Below, piece by piece: positions 26,401 to 38,749 of a stretch of DNA of 64,000 bases. Below the pieces are notes generated by a model. It had not been told where the DNA came from. It was given only the letters and a program-made list of their open reading frames with translations, and did not search any database. Origin of the DNA: Dirofilaria immitis (taxonomy: Eukaryota; Nematoda; Chromadorea; Rhabditida; Onchocercidae); contig JAKNDB010000018.1 of assembly GCA_024305405.1 (NCBI GenBank), forward strand, positions 434,001 through 498,000, written 5' to 3'. Position numbers and translations under genes: made by a program. The stretch's first letter is position 1; every line of letters starts with the position of its first letter.

Positions 26401-28784
26401 GGGCAAAGGAGCAGTGCAAAAGCGAGTTGGCTTTTTTTTTTTTTCCAAATTCTCTTAAAAGATAAAATTTTCTCTATTTTATATCTTTCTCAATCTAATT
26501 TATTCATTACCTGACCAGAAATGAATCAATTATAAAAAGAAAAACACGGTGATAATGACTGAGGAAAAAGGCCATAACTTTCTTGTACTAGGTTGAAAGA
26601 TATCAGCCACGAAGTCGGATTTCTCGAGATACAACGAGTGGTGAAAGTGATAGTAATAGTTCAGAAGTTAACGCGTCACCGCTGCTGCAAGCAGGTGGGA
26701 CTCTCGGGCAGCAGTTTACTCCACGGCGATACTTCACCACCATTAATGGCACAAACAGGTTTGAAAATCCAACGAATTTATCGATAATTTTCATTTCAAA
26801 TCTTTTTAAAATATATAAATGAATGTAAGTTATCATCTATTCAAGGAGTATATCATGTGTTGAAAATATACCGAGGCAAAGTGTTCTTCAAACACGTCGT
26901 ATTTTTGAACCGCAACAGCGGAATACTTCTTCGAATACCCAACGTAGAGTTCCAAGCTATTTGGCACAAAAACTTGCAAGGTTCGGTTTTGGTTTTCTAA
27001 TGTTAGTTGTTTTTAAGCTTACTTAAATTTATTGTGTTTCCATATGTGTAGTGATTCTAGAAATACTGTATTTCATTGAGCCCAGAAGTCAATTCTTGGC
27101 TTTTTGACTAATATTTCGTATACTATAGTGGCGATATAGTGGCACCAGATGTGGGTAACGAAGAATATTCGCAGCAGTCAACACCATCGAATGAGACAGT
27201 AGCTTTTCAGGATTTTGCTGCTAAAACTCATCAATCAAAACGTAAGCTGTTACATTCAAAGAATCCGGTTTTTTATTTATCTTAATCAATCAAATGTGGA
27301 ACTCTGAGAATAAGCATATGTTTAATTTTATTCAAATGTCTTATATATTGTTGCTATAGTTATCTCTACGATTCTTTCTAAATTACGAAAAAAGATCTTT
27401 AGCATTGAATTTAATATCCAAAAATGTAAGCGATATTCTAAAAAGTTCGTAATATTGACATTCTAATTTTTATCAAACATTAGAAAAAGTCACTGATTCA
27501 AAATCATCTACTGTCAATTTTTTCATATATTTATAAAGAATATTATGTCTGATTGTAGTTAATTCAAAAAATTTTTACATTATGAATGCGTTAATATTTA
27601 GCGAATGTTTTATGTTGACATTCAGCGAATGTCCAAATTATATTATTTGAATTGCTGAATCAGAGAGACGATATATTCTTTGTTTAGAAATGACTGGAAT
27701 TAATGCATATTAAAAATTTTGAAACATTTAAAATGAGATATACTTAATGTTGGAAGGATACGATAAAACAGAAATTTTGGGATGCTTTAATTTTTTCTGT
27801 AAAAAAATTATACGCGAGGAATTCTTAAAAATTTCATTTCGACATAAATAATAAGGTGTGGTCGTAAAATATTCAATTTAACTATGATTGTTTAAGGTGT
27901 TCAACATATTTATGGATACAATTATTCCTTTAATTTTTATTCCTTTCCCATCTATAGGTTCTTAATTTTTATGAGCATAAATTTTCCAAAGGAATTTATT
28001 ATATAATATGTAGGAATTTCATTGGTAATTGAAAGCGAAGATACTTGAGGAGTTTGGGAGTGGCCTTGACAATATAGTATTGTATTGATGATATTATTAG
28101 TAATAGGATGAAGATGTGATGGTTGTCTGATAGTATTATTGCTGAAGTTGCGGTATAAGCTTGAGAGGAATGTGATAGACAGTCATTACATCAAAATCTC
28201 TCCTCTCATCCTCTCTTTTCTATTTTTCTTATCAACTAAATTCGATCAAGTTTAGTTATTCCCGAAAAATCTGTAGATAGTCGCATTATTTATTATGAAC
28301 ATCTTATTTTAGTTGATATATATATATAAGTTTTTGATTGTTAAATCCTTTTTGAGCATTTCTTCGTGTTCTGAATATTGAGAAGTTTTTAGAATCGTGA
28401 GCGAATCGTCTATTTGAATACTCTGTTTTAGTTGAGAGATTTTATGTAAATTTCACTCATTAATAAATCTAAAATTAATTAATATTTGATTGTTAAATCC
28501 CTTATGTGCACATTTCTTCATGTTTTGAATTTTAAATTTTTAGAATTAACTATGCTATTTCGTATTTGTATTTGCCATAATAAATGACAAAAGGGAATTC
28601 GATCTTTTAAAATTTTAATTTAAGGATTTTAATTTTGAAATTTGAAAATTAAAGTTTGTTTCTTTTTTCAAAAAATTTTCCAAAAACGAAAAAAGCAATT
28701 TGGGAAAATTAAAATCACAAGTGGTAGTGAGCGAATATTGCATAAATATGTGACAGCTACTGTTACTACTACTACTACTACTAT

Positions 28785-28827
<43 letters not shown>

Positions 28828-31800
28828 GCTACCACTACTACTGCTACTAAACTACGACTAGTACTGCTACTATTAATAGTAATTGATTTTACAAAATTGC
28901 TCTCTACCTTAATCATAATTCATTTCGTTTTATCCCATTCTAAAACTAGATGTAAACCGATTATTATAGTGAAAATTAAATAATATAGAATTTATACATT
29001 GTTTGCTTCTCTATACTATTTTCATATTCCATTTGGTAATATGATAATGTTAAATATTTATTGATATCAGTAATAGTATTAGAATTGTTATGACCTTTAA
29101 CTGCGATTAGGTTATGCACTAGTGAAAATCTATTTGGAAAACTTACACATTTACTATATCTTCTTTGTTTATGGTATTCCGTTAAACTATGATCATAGTA
29201 AGATAGCCATAACCGATAACCACTGCAATATTTACATCATTATTGCTATTATTATAAGGATTGTTGCTATCAGTATTGGTAATACTATATCTTCGATTAC
29301 AGAATTGTATTTGGAGTATAAATACTTGAAGGATACTTAAAATCATCATGAAACGACGTAGTGTTACGTTTACGAATAATCCACCTGAGGTTATCAATAA
29401 TGATAGCGATTGTTGCAATATATCAACTTCTTTGCCAACCGCTAATATTTTCCTCTGGCTACAGTTGGCAAAAATTGAGAGAAGACAACGATCCCCGCAA
29501 TATTACTATTCTCGTTCCGTACCTGATCTTAGCAAGCAACGGCATTATTTATCACTAAAATCAAAATCCGTTGAATCTCATTCCAATAATAATAATAGTA
29601 AGGGAAGGAATATTTCCCGACAAAGACAGCCGATAGGTCCAATTAATCTGTCAATATCAAATCCTGATATCGCTATGCGACCACAACCCCTACAAAAATC
29701 AACAATTGAATCAGTACGTAATGTTACAACGATGAATGTACCAAAGGATCTATATAGCTTATATAAGAACGGACGAAAAGAAAAGTTGCTGCAGCATCAT
29801 TATAAATCTATATCTGATTATGTTCTCGATAAACATCGAAGTTTGATTGCTACTGTTGATGATGCCGCAGAATCAGTTGCTAAAAATAATTCTACCGACA
29901 TAGTAACGAAATCATCTATTAAGGACAGTGTTGATCGTGATGTTGATAAAAATAATGATAACGACAATTATATTAATAATAACGATGATGTTATTAATAA
30001 CAAAAGATCAATCGGCAGTTTAAAAGCTACGCTAACAAAAATGATGCCTCCAATACTGATGCTCTTGTTTCAATAGTACAGCATAACGGCATTATTGATA
30101 ATAGAAATAATGATGACAATTATATTGATAATGTTGACAACAACGTTGTAAATGTCACCAAGAGCAGTGATGAAGTCAATAAATCGAATAATAATTGTGG
30201 AAAATTGGCTGAACAACTTCTAAAGCGTTATTACTACAACCATTTGTATAATTACAAAAATCTGATTCCATCTTAAAAACCAGCAAGAACTGGTCATGGA
30301 AAAATATTATTAGTGATAGTAGTGGTATTAGTCGTCGTTGTTATTCATTGTTAAATAAACCGTTACAACAGAAGAATTATCATCGACAACATCACTCCAA
30401 TGACACTAGGAATACATCCTTTATCTTCACTTCTGCAATCAACAATAATAATAGTATAAGAAATATTATCTCTAAGCATCATTGCTATTATCCATCCATG
30501 ATATATTCAAAAATGCAGCAACAATTAGTAGATGGTAATTCATTTTTTTCCTTTTTCAATTGTAGTGTACCTGTTCAAGGTCATATTTTTCGACATTTTA
30601 GGAAATAGGTAAAGAATATTTGGTATTAATTCTTACTATTAATTCTTAAATTAATTGATAGATTTAAACTTTTAACCTTTGTTTTCTCAAATTGTTAGTC
30701 ATGCAAAATTTTAGTTTTATTAATTTTATTGCCAAATTATAAGTGAAGTTTATCTGTTAAAATGATGATCTTACTGACTTCAACACATTATATTCAATTC
30801 GATGATTTTCCTAATAATTGGATAAATTTTATAACTATTGTTTATATTTTATTTTAGCATGCTATCTGATATTTTTATTTATTTGAAATATATTCCATTT
30901 TAGAAATGGCAAAACATATTGCGGAATGTTTAGAGCAGTTCAATACGGGTTTGGATAAAGTTTTACAAGCACGTCAACTAGTAAGTATATATTTTTGTGA
31001 TTGAGAAATTTTGATTTAGATAAATAATTAGAATTAAAGCTGTTGAAAAGATTAGGAGATATTCGTTCCATTCTGTTTAAGAGCTATCGGAATTTACCAA
31101 ATCGGAAATTTTACTTTCGACTCTGTTCGATTGATGTTTTTGTTCTTTTAAATTTTGCTCCAGTATAATTCAATATAAGACAGCATAATGTTGCATAGTT
31201 GCATTAGTTCTTTCATATGTTAGCAATTTATAGCTAGAAACTTCGCAAGAATTACCAGCAGATGATCGTGATACGATGTTACGCTTGCTGAATCAAGCAA
31301 TGCGAACAAGCCTTAAACGGATGGAATGCAGCGATGATCGTTATGATCCAGATGGGCGACATAGTGAAAGTCCAAATAGTCTTCCAGGTCAACGGCAATG
31401 GTATTCAATTTCTGTTGTTGTTTTTTTTTTGTTTTAACTTAAAAAGCACAGAATAATAAAACTTGAGAAATAGAAAAGCCGATCAAATATTGAAATAAAT
31501 AAAAAGATTTCATGACTTCCGAAGAAAATGTTTCAATTTAATAAGAACGAAATGTTCGAAAATAAGAGTAGAAAAAATCATTATGCTGTAATGTTTGTTC
31601 ATTGATTAGAGCACTGATACTATCTATATATCTATTTTCAATCTTTCATTACTGTTTTCGTTAATTTAATTCTTGTGACTTTTTATGCTGCAGTGCACAA
31701 GCTCAACAACTTTGTGGCACCAATGATAGTAATGCTAATTTCCATAGTATTGCAAGTAATGTGGATCCAACGGAATTCTTCCAACAGCATGGGCAGCAAC

Positions 31801-31841
31801 TGCTTGCTCTGTTGCAACAAAATATGGCGAAACAAAATTGA
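12021..31841 (+). CDS. MAPKBP1/WDR62-family WD40 scaffold protein (5' incomplete)
   Basis: This large multi-exon gene has about 36 coding exons and about 1,700 residues. The order of WD40 repeats matches vertebrate MAPKBP1 and WDR62 closely: the opening LERVLG, the AGHEPRIRIWEL and NQHDRSIVVWDW blades, KPHYLSCDVA, LATGSRDRMVHLFDP, and the closing SGCIFVWRLS. The family scaffolds JNK-pathway kinases, and WDR62 also acts at the mitotic spindle pole. A Ser-rich tail and a short C-terminal helical region ending at the TGA at 31839-31841 complete it; an AATAAA overlaps the stop. The first visible exon (12021) follows a strong acceptor, so 5' exons are missing. Reading it needs about nine one-base repairs, mostly in homopolymers, and there is an in-frame TAA at 12531. 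Two junctions (18352/19563 and about 26430/26592) do not close in phase. I judge it a real gene in flawed sequence; a decaying gene is the alternative. Confidence 0.9.
17565..27241 (+). other. Ser-rich tail exons of the MAPKBP1/WDR62-like protein
   Basis: Exons: 17565-17646, 18228-18352, 19563-19682, 20586-20929, 21182-21373, 21553-21764, 21982-22084, 22768-22932, 23769-23869, 24018-24163, 25174-25392, 25850-26032, 26290 to about 26430, 26592-26758, 26846-26980 and 27129-27241. The tail is low-complexity, rich in Ser, Thr, Asn and Arg, with a seven-Gln run in the 22768 exon. RxxS-type motifs recur (RRSTSG, RYSGTM, RASMKRYS, RSASNM, RSQSPS, RKSQENL, RSKSFGNL, RSMGNLY). Vertebrate tails carry similar short motifs (for example RSISVGENL). 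Frame breaks lie in A runs at 20893-20897 and 26349-26353. Confidence 0.75.
28757..28875. repeat. (ACT)n trinucleotide microsatellite
   Basis: About 100 bp of ACT/TAC triplets with ATT, GCT and CCA interruptions, inside a long intron of the WD40 gene. It creates poly-Thr and poly-Val open frames that are not genes. Confidence 0.95.
29348..30534 (+). CDS. Large alternative (isoform-specific) exon of the WD40 gene
   Basis: A roughly 1.2-kb open region lies inside the last long intron. It starts with ATG at 29348 (MKRRSVTFTNNPPEV) and runs to a donor after Asp at 30534 (GATG|GTAATT). Its exit phase (1) equals that of the 27241 donor, so either can splice to the 30904 exon. The protein has RSVPDLSK, SKSVES and KSISDYV motifs like the Ser-rich tail, which argues for the same gene, followed by a long Asn/Asp-rich stretch. 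Two one-base losses break the frame, in the A run at 30037-30041 and around 30271-30279. It could be the first exon of a short isoform from an internal promoter. It could instead be an internal exon entered at a good acceptor near 29300, but that reading needs further repair. KRRSVTF contains an RVxF-type PP1-docking match and a PKA-like RRxS site; both are pattern matches only. Confidence 0.55.
30904..31841 (+). other. C-terminal helical exons of the WD40 gene
   Basis: Exons 30904-30980, 31234-31400 and 31694-31841. They encode a helix-rich end (MAKHIAECLEQFNTGLDKV onwards, then DTMLRLLNQAMRTSLKRME, then QQHGQQLLALLQQ) that matches the pattern of the MAPKBP1/WDR62 C-terminus (EQCEQLVAELR, IAQLLRDTFSSV, LLEQYSELLLRAVE). 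Splice phases close without repair. Both the long form (via 27241) and the 29348 exon can join here. Confidence 0.75.
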
Positions 31842-33355
31842 ATAAATGAGAATGAAGCAATGATTACGAAGAAATGTCTCTGGGAAGACTTCGATTTTAT
31901 AATTCTCTGAATCTTTTTTTTTCTATTATGTAGTTTGCATCTTGCTATTTGGAATAACGAACTTCCGAAAATGTAGAAAATCTTGTTACTAAAATTTTCT
32001 GTTTGTTCTTTGACTAGAGCACCGATACATTTTGCCCTTGCCGAAGTACCAGGAAAAAAAAGAACTATAAATTGTTTAATTTCGTTGTTATGAATTCTAT
32101 TTGTTATTTTTAGTAGACTCTCGTACTGTTTACATATTTTGAAAAATTTTGGTGTACTTCATCTTATTGTGCCTTTATATTGTTTGCTAATTTTTTAATT
32201 TTTAATTTGCATGTTTTGAAGCATTTTAAATTATTTGCGCTATTGTGTAACAAAAGATATTGACCATGTTTTGCTGATATTACATCAGTGATATTTATGA
32301 ACGTCGACATCGAAAAACATTTTTAACTAATAGTGAAACGATGTCTTTCGATGCCTCTTCATTTGCTCTGACAAGATTTTTCTTTCGGGGCAGTTGAGAA
32401 GCACATTATTTTTATGAGCACAATGTAACTTTTTATCTTGATTCATGTAAATTTTAATTTTTATTGAGTTTAGTTTTCTTTTGATTCTTTTTCAACTACC
32501 TACCCATCAATGATTAGATTTAACAAATTTCTGAGGTGGCATATATATTGAACATTTTAACAAACTTCCATATATCATTACGCGTGTGGGCATATATCTG
32601 ACAGATTTCATTCTTGATTTAATGAAAGTTTATGTATTCGAATTTAATTAAAACTTTTAAATCTAAGAACTGGAAATCGAAGTATTGCAGTGTCACCGTT
32701 CAGATGAATATGCCATTAACTCATGACTATGTTAGTGCCTGATTACTTTTTACTCTTCTTTCAATGTCTCTATGGCCTTTATATGTATTAGTTAGTGATC
32801 TATCTGTAATTAAGTTCTTTCTATAATGCATAATTTAATGTGTTTGCATTCTCTATGATTCTTGCTTTTTTTTGAAATCGATCCTCACAATTTAGTATGT
32901 ATTAGTAAAAACATGGTTTCGTACGATTAGTAAGAAAAGCGTAGGAAAGAATGGAAGGATTCAGAAAAAGGCTATTATATGAAACAAACTTTGCTAAAAA
33001 CCGTTAGTTCATATATTTATTGAAAAACGAAAAGCAGTCATAGAAAGTAGCTGTCTCAATTGACCACATCTTCAGTTATTTTTGACGAAGTTTGGTGTAT
33101 TAGATCGTTTTAGGTTTTAAATCAATCGATATATTCCAATGATACAAAGTGCTCCTTCGAAGTGTGTAATTTTGTTATGTTTTGCGGTCTATCATAATTG
33201 ATCTTTCCAATAAAGAAATTGATAATTCATTTATCCAGCAATATTTAAAATCCTTGAATCGCAATATTTACATTCTCACAAATATCATTGAACTCCTGCT
33301 ATCAGTTAATATTTTTATCACAGTCCAGACTAGATCATGTTCTTTCAATGTGAAA
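31842..33355. other. Intergenic spacer between convergent genes
   Basis: This holds the 3' flank of the WD40 gene (AATAAA right at its stop) and of the mtIF2 gene on the other strand, where an AATAAATAT on the minus strand near 33010 is a possible poly(A) signal. I see no further exon or RNA gene. Confidence 0.5.
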
Positions 33356-36300
33356 TTAAAAACCTGGCGGATTCCAACTAATTTCTTTCTTTACTTTCAT
33401 TTCTCGATACGTTTCAACAATATCATCCTCCTTGAAAACGATCTCTTCATTCGACACAGCAACACCCACTTCATCATTTTTGCTAGCTGAACTCACAACC
33501 TTAAATGCACCTTTTTTTTTTACAAAACTTGACTGTTATACTTCATCTAATAACTAAGCATACCGTAAATATACAATAAAACAATTCAGAAAACATCTGA
33601 TCTTATACCATTAACAAATAGCTGGATTTGATTATCAGAATTCTATCTTACGATTTAAAAGCAAAAAGAAATGACCTGTGTTCCAATGCGCATTGAACGT
33701 ATAGATCCCTCAAAAATGACAGTCGTGTCTCTTAGCACTCTCAGCGAATCCGATCTGGAAAGGCAAGTCAAATTCTGAATAATTCAAACAATTAAAGATT
33801 CTATTTTATGCAGAAATTACTTTTTCCCCAAACTTCTTCCACATAAATAAAAGAATTAACGGATTCAAAAATCGTTTGTTTGAAGTCTTAAATTGGAAAT
33901 TTGGTTTAAGATTCCAAAAATTCTGCCTAAACCTGATAAGTCATTAAGATCAACGGATCAGATACTTAAGTTAAAATAACTGTAAAATTGGGACTTCATG
34001 GCGAGTGAAATTTACAAAATAAGAGACCTACTTATTGATGGTACCCCAATCTACCAGAATACCAGCAATCGACTGCTTCTTTCGTTCAACAAACACCGAA
34101 AAGCTTTTTATTACATGTCCTTCACCGACTTGTTCAAATGTTACTTCTTCCGGAAGGCAATTCGATAAACGAATTTTCAGATCTTCTACCAAACGATAAA
34201 TAACATTGAAGCAATTAATTTCCACACCTAGCTGCTCAGCAATGCGTCTCAATCCAGGTGGCACTTGTATGTTAAAACAGTAAAGCACAACTGTAAAATA
34301 TTCAAGGATTGTTATAGTCCATGTAATGATTTCCGAAGGATAATCAAAACTGTTTCGTTAATTTTAGTTCAGTGGACCGTTATAGCATAATTATATATTC
34401 CACAAAATGCTAATCACAAAACCAGTCACTACGACTTTTTTATTTTACTTTTTTTGAGTGTTGTGGTCATGCACAAACTTGAGACACATATTCTTTACAA
34501 CAGTTAAAATCTACTATATGAATAAGAGATTACTTAAACACAACAGTTTTTCCTGTAACTAATATTGAGAACACCAAAAACAATTTTCTTCGAAGAATGA
34601 CTCTTCTTGACCTGATAAAGAAAAATTCTCTTAAATTTAAATCAATATAAATGAAATAGTACATACCTCCAAGATCCTTTGCTAACTTGATATCACTTTC
34701 ACTAGGAGGTCCAACATCAAATTTTACAATATCCAGCTCAACTTCTTCAGATTTATAAGTGTCGAGAACATTTAGAATGGCTTCTAGCGTTCCATCAACA
34801 TCAGTGTTTAACATCAGTCTTATGCATGGATTTTGGTTTCCTGTATCTCTTTGATACTTCTGTTCCTGAACAAAATTCTTGAATATTTTAAATTTTCGAA
34901 GATTCGAATTTGATGACTAATAAAAATAACGATTATTAAGCCACTATGAACTACTTCAAGCTTCAATAAATTATTTACCTTATGAACGATTAGACGCAAT
35001 GTAGAGCCAGTACGTAAACCAGCATCTAACAATTTACGACGATTTTCTAAATAATCTTTTCTTTCTTCTTCGTTTCGACTTTCGGCTGTTTTCTGAAATG
35101 AAAATTCTAAAGTCGATAAAACTAAAATGAGAAATAAATCAAGATAAATGCTTCTGGACGCATTCTTATGACTTTATCATAACTAGTATCACGATAATCG
35201 GTGAATTTGTATGCAACATGACTCACCCAGTCTTTTTCCATTTTCTTATTTGCTTCCTTTTTCAGTCTATAACGAACAACTTCTTGAGCTCTTCGTTCAT
35301 TTCCCAGTTGCAGAACTCGCTCTCCTGGACTAGGCAAATTTTCTCGCCAGCCAGCAACAACTACCGGAGTGCTTGGGACAGCTTTATCTAATCCGCGGCC
35401 ATATTCATCATGCATTGTTCGAACCTATAATATTTGTAGTCCTAAGTGGCATTTATCATCCACAGTTTAAAGAATCACTATATCAAGGTTGAAATAAGTT
35501 TAAAACAAAACAAAAGTATGCAGGTGATAGAGAAAGTAAATATATATACATATATATATTCTTCATATGCAGCAAAGTGGAAAACAAACTCTAGCCCAAC
35601 ATGTTCCAGCCACAAGCGCTGCACCTTTCACAAGAGTCCCACGTTGAACAATCATTGTACAAACCTTGCCAATACCTGAAATATTGAAAATAAAAGATGA
35701 GGAAAAGATACAAATTAAAAATAAAATAAAGTAAAAACTGCTTCAAGTGTACTTTTGCTAATTAATACCTTTATTTCCTAAACATTGAACTGATTTCTAT
35801 AAAAACATTATCAGCTATTTAATTTAGCAATATCACAGATATTGCAGGGGTTAATCTTGGATCGATTGCTAGTTGTCAATCACTAACCCAAAATCCATCT
35901 TATACTAAATCTTCTAATCCAATCGAATAACGAGTAAAGCGTACTCCAACTTTACATTCGAAGTATAGAAGCATGCCCAATCATGCGTTCATGACTTTCA
36001 CTGATCTAGTTAGAAATTTGTGATCTTCTTGGGTAAACAAAACATACCGCTTTGGATTTTTGACTCAATCACAATTCCTTCCACTAATCCATTCCAAGTT
36101 GAACGCAAATTCATATCTTCAGCTTGCAGCAAGATTGCCTCCTAAATAATTTTTGATTTAAATCGCTGAAATTTCCCGACATTCTGATAATTATTAGTGA
36201 AATCAGCATGAAATAAAATAAACGAATGGAGTCAGAAATGCTCCATTCCAACGTTAAATCAGCTGATCAACATTTACCTTCAGCTGATCAACATTTTTAC

Positions 36301-38446
36301 CCTGCAGAGCTGAAATTTCAACACATAACACATCACCACCAAGGTCATCCACTAAAACGCCATGTTCCATAAGCGATTGTTTAGCTCGGATCTATAAATC
36401 AGATCTGCGTAAATAAAATTCTAATCTAAAGCTGATTCGTTTCCAGATGATTTCGGAAAAAGTTACGAAATCTACAAGCACACACAGGATTAGCATTAGC
36501 TTTGTCAATTTTATTGATAGCAACAATGATCGGCACGTTTGCTTGTTTTGCATAACTGAAAAAATGAAAAAGTTAACGAAATTTAAATAAATCATTCATT
36601 TCATTATTATGTAAATTAGTGGAGTTGAAAAATGAAAATAAATCATAATTTAAAATTCATGTCTCAATTTAAAATCTTAATTGGAAGAAAAAGCAATTCA
36701 AAGTATTTTTAAATGATATGTAAGCAATGCCTCTAATGTATAAAGTCATCAAATTTTTTAGTTGCGTTAAACAATTTTGCTGAACTGAAATGAAATTAAA
36801 AGAACCCACTTTATCGACTGTATTGTTTGTTCGTTTACTCCATCATCAGCAGCAACCACTAGAACAACTATATCGGTTGAATTTGCACCACGTTCCCGCA
36901 TTTTGGCGAAAGCTGCGTGGCCAGGTGTGTCCAGAAATGTAATCTCACAATCTTTTTCTTTCACTTCAATACAAACAAATGTTAACTTGAACTACATGAA
37001 ACTGGAATTTATTATGTTTTGCGACATGTAAGTCATCAATTTTGGAAGAAATAATCAGGATCTATAAATGAATTTGATTTTACATCAGTATAACAAAGAT
37101 TTAACAAAAACAAAATTTCACACGCGTAAAAGCGCCGATATGTTGTGTAATGCCACCAAATTCGCTTTCTACAATTTGAGAATGTCTAAGACAATCAAGA
37201 AGCGTTGTCTTTCCATGATCAACATGTCCCATTATGGTAATTATCGGTGCACGTTGTCTCAATTCATCTTCCGAAGGTGGCGACCTGAATGGAAAAAAGA
37301 TGGCAATATTCTATATTATCAAATAAACACAAAGAGCATGAAGATTGTGGCTGGAAGACAGCTTGAGATTTAAATATTTTTTAAAATTAGTTCGATCATA
37401 TCAATTATATAAAATGCTAACTCAGTGAAATAGTAGCATACCAGTAAGTTTCTTAAATGAGGAAAAAATAAAACTAACTGTGGAAAGGCATCCAATTCAA
37501 AATCAATCTTGACAACATTTCGAGATTGTGCTACCAGTCTTGGTTTCATACCAAAAGCTCCAACTATAGTGGTGATGCTAGACATATCAAGGGCTGAAAA
37601 CAAGAAACACAACTCGAATAACATCTTGTTGAAATAAAATTCATAACAACAAAAGTCAAAGTTTGATTTCTAGTAAGCATAAATTTAAAAATAGTGCAAA
37701 AAAATACTTTCGTTGTTACTATTGGGTGATTTGTTCAAATTTTTAAGTATTTGTAAAATTTCTTCCTCAGAACTTCCCAACACTTTGGCCAATTCCCTGA
37801 AATTGTGATAATAAGAAATACAAGGTAGTAGTGAAAACCCTAATCCATACACTTAAAATTGGAAATATGAGTAGCAAAATAAAATTTATGTTAGAAAAAT
37901 TCAACTTAGAAAATCATTGAACAATAGCATTTGAAACATTTTGTGAAGAGGTCAAATTTATATCATCATTATGTACCATATTCACGAAACGCATCTTCCT
38001 TATTTCAGTTTCGCTATGAGCAATGCAACTACATTTATAGTAACTTACTAAAGTAACTTATCACTACGATAGGTTCACATGAATAAATTCATGGTATTTT
38101 ATCAAAGTAGCCTTATCATTACAATGGCTCACATGAATACATCCATAATAGTTTATCATAGCATGATAGATTCATATAAATATATCTATAAAAGCTTATA
38201 AAATAATTTATCATTATAATAGGTTTACATGAATATATCCATAGTAGCTTATCAAAGCAACTTACTGAAGTTTCATATCTTCATAAATTTCGACAATCTT
38301 CTTCTTACTAGGCGTTTTTCAACAACGATAGGATCAATAAATTTTCTTCGTTTATATTTGGGATAACATTTTGGTGACAACCTGAGAAAACGAGGTGAAC
38401 CAGCGAATACCTGTCGTATAATGCAGAGATGCAGAAACTGTCGCAT
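33356..38446 (-). CDS. Mitochondrial translation initiation factor IF-2 (MTIF2)
   Basis: This GTPase places formyl-Met-tRNA on the mitochondrial small ribosomal subunit. Exons, in order of translation: 38446-38266, 37796-37708, 37593-37479, 37284-37124, 36963-36810, 36555-36486, 36391-36278, 36141-36048, 35675-35590, 35424-35227, 35092-34979, 34865-34667, 34290-34032, 33754-33676 and 33499-33356. All phases close after one repair, giving about 685 residues (human 727). The N-terminus ([20 protein letters not shown]) is basic and hydrophobic, like a mitochondrial presequence. The G domain shows GHVDHGKT (148-155), [15 protein letters not shown] (194-198), NKID (248-251) and SAL (284-286). The C-terminal domain has [18 protein letters not shown] and IYRLVEDL, and ends in ISWNPPGF, as the human protein ends in SWDPGF. 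One base is missing near 38311-38312 in exon 1 (VVEKR then [11 protein letters not shown]). Confidence 0.95.
36259..36302 (-). repeat. 21-23-bp tandem duplication across an mtIF2 splice donor
   Basis: TCAGCTGATCAACATTT followed by ACC occurs twice back to back (36259-36279 and 36280-36302). On the coding strand the upstream copy is the end of the exon, while the downstream copy supplies the donor (AAG|GTAAATG) and the first bases of the intron. Confidence 0.85.
38045..38265. repeat. Degenerate about 55-bp tandem repeat in mtIF2 intron 1
   Basis: About four diverged units of the pattern TTATCATTAYAATAGGTTCACATGAATA, then ATCCATAGTAG, then TTATCAAAGYAACTTA. The last unit runs straight into the exon-1 donor, and donor-like CTTAC (GTAAG on the coding strand) also appears in the first unit. 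Confidence 0.75.
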
Positions 38447-38749
38447 TTTTTATGCAATAATTCCACCAATTAATTATTCATTTCTTTATCACTTCCATTT
38501 TTCCCTATTCTTTCCACTGCAAAATATACAATTATTCGAGTATATACGTCTTACCCTTTTAGAATATCTTACCTACTCCGCCAATAGCGGGCCTAACACC
38601 AATACTTCTCCCGGTATCGATTATTTCCGCTAACATAACAACCCGAATGAATTATCCCTTTCTCCCGATTTGCAGGTTCGATGTTAAGTTGCCGAAAATC
38701 GCTCGTTAATGCGATCATGGAGCATGCTAAATTCAAATTGAGTAAATTA

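Noticed and set aside
26593..26787. Open frame MKDISHEVGFLEIQ in the 26592 exon
   Set aside because: The other frame (VERYQPRSRISRDTTSG) has the Ser-rich tail composition and exits in the phase needed by the next exon.
28642..28983. Poly-Thr (+) and poly-Val (-) open frames
   Set aside because: Both are products of the ACT microsatellite in an intron.
12021..31841. Calling the WD40 gene a pseudogene
   Set aside because: Splice sites, family sequence and phases are kept over about 36 exons, and the breaks cluster in homopolymers. Decay would not spare everything else. The TAA at 12531 keeps the question open.
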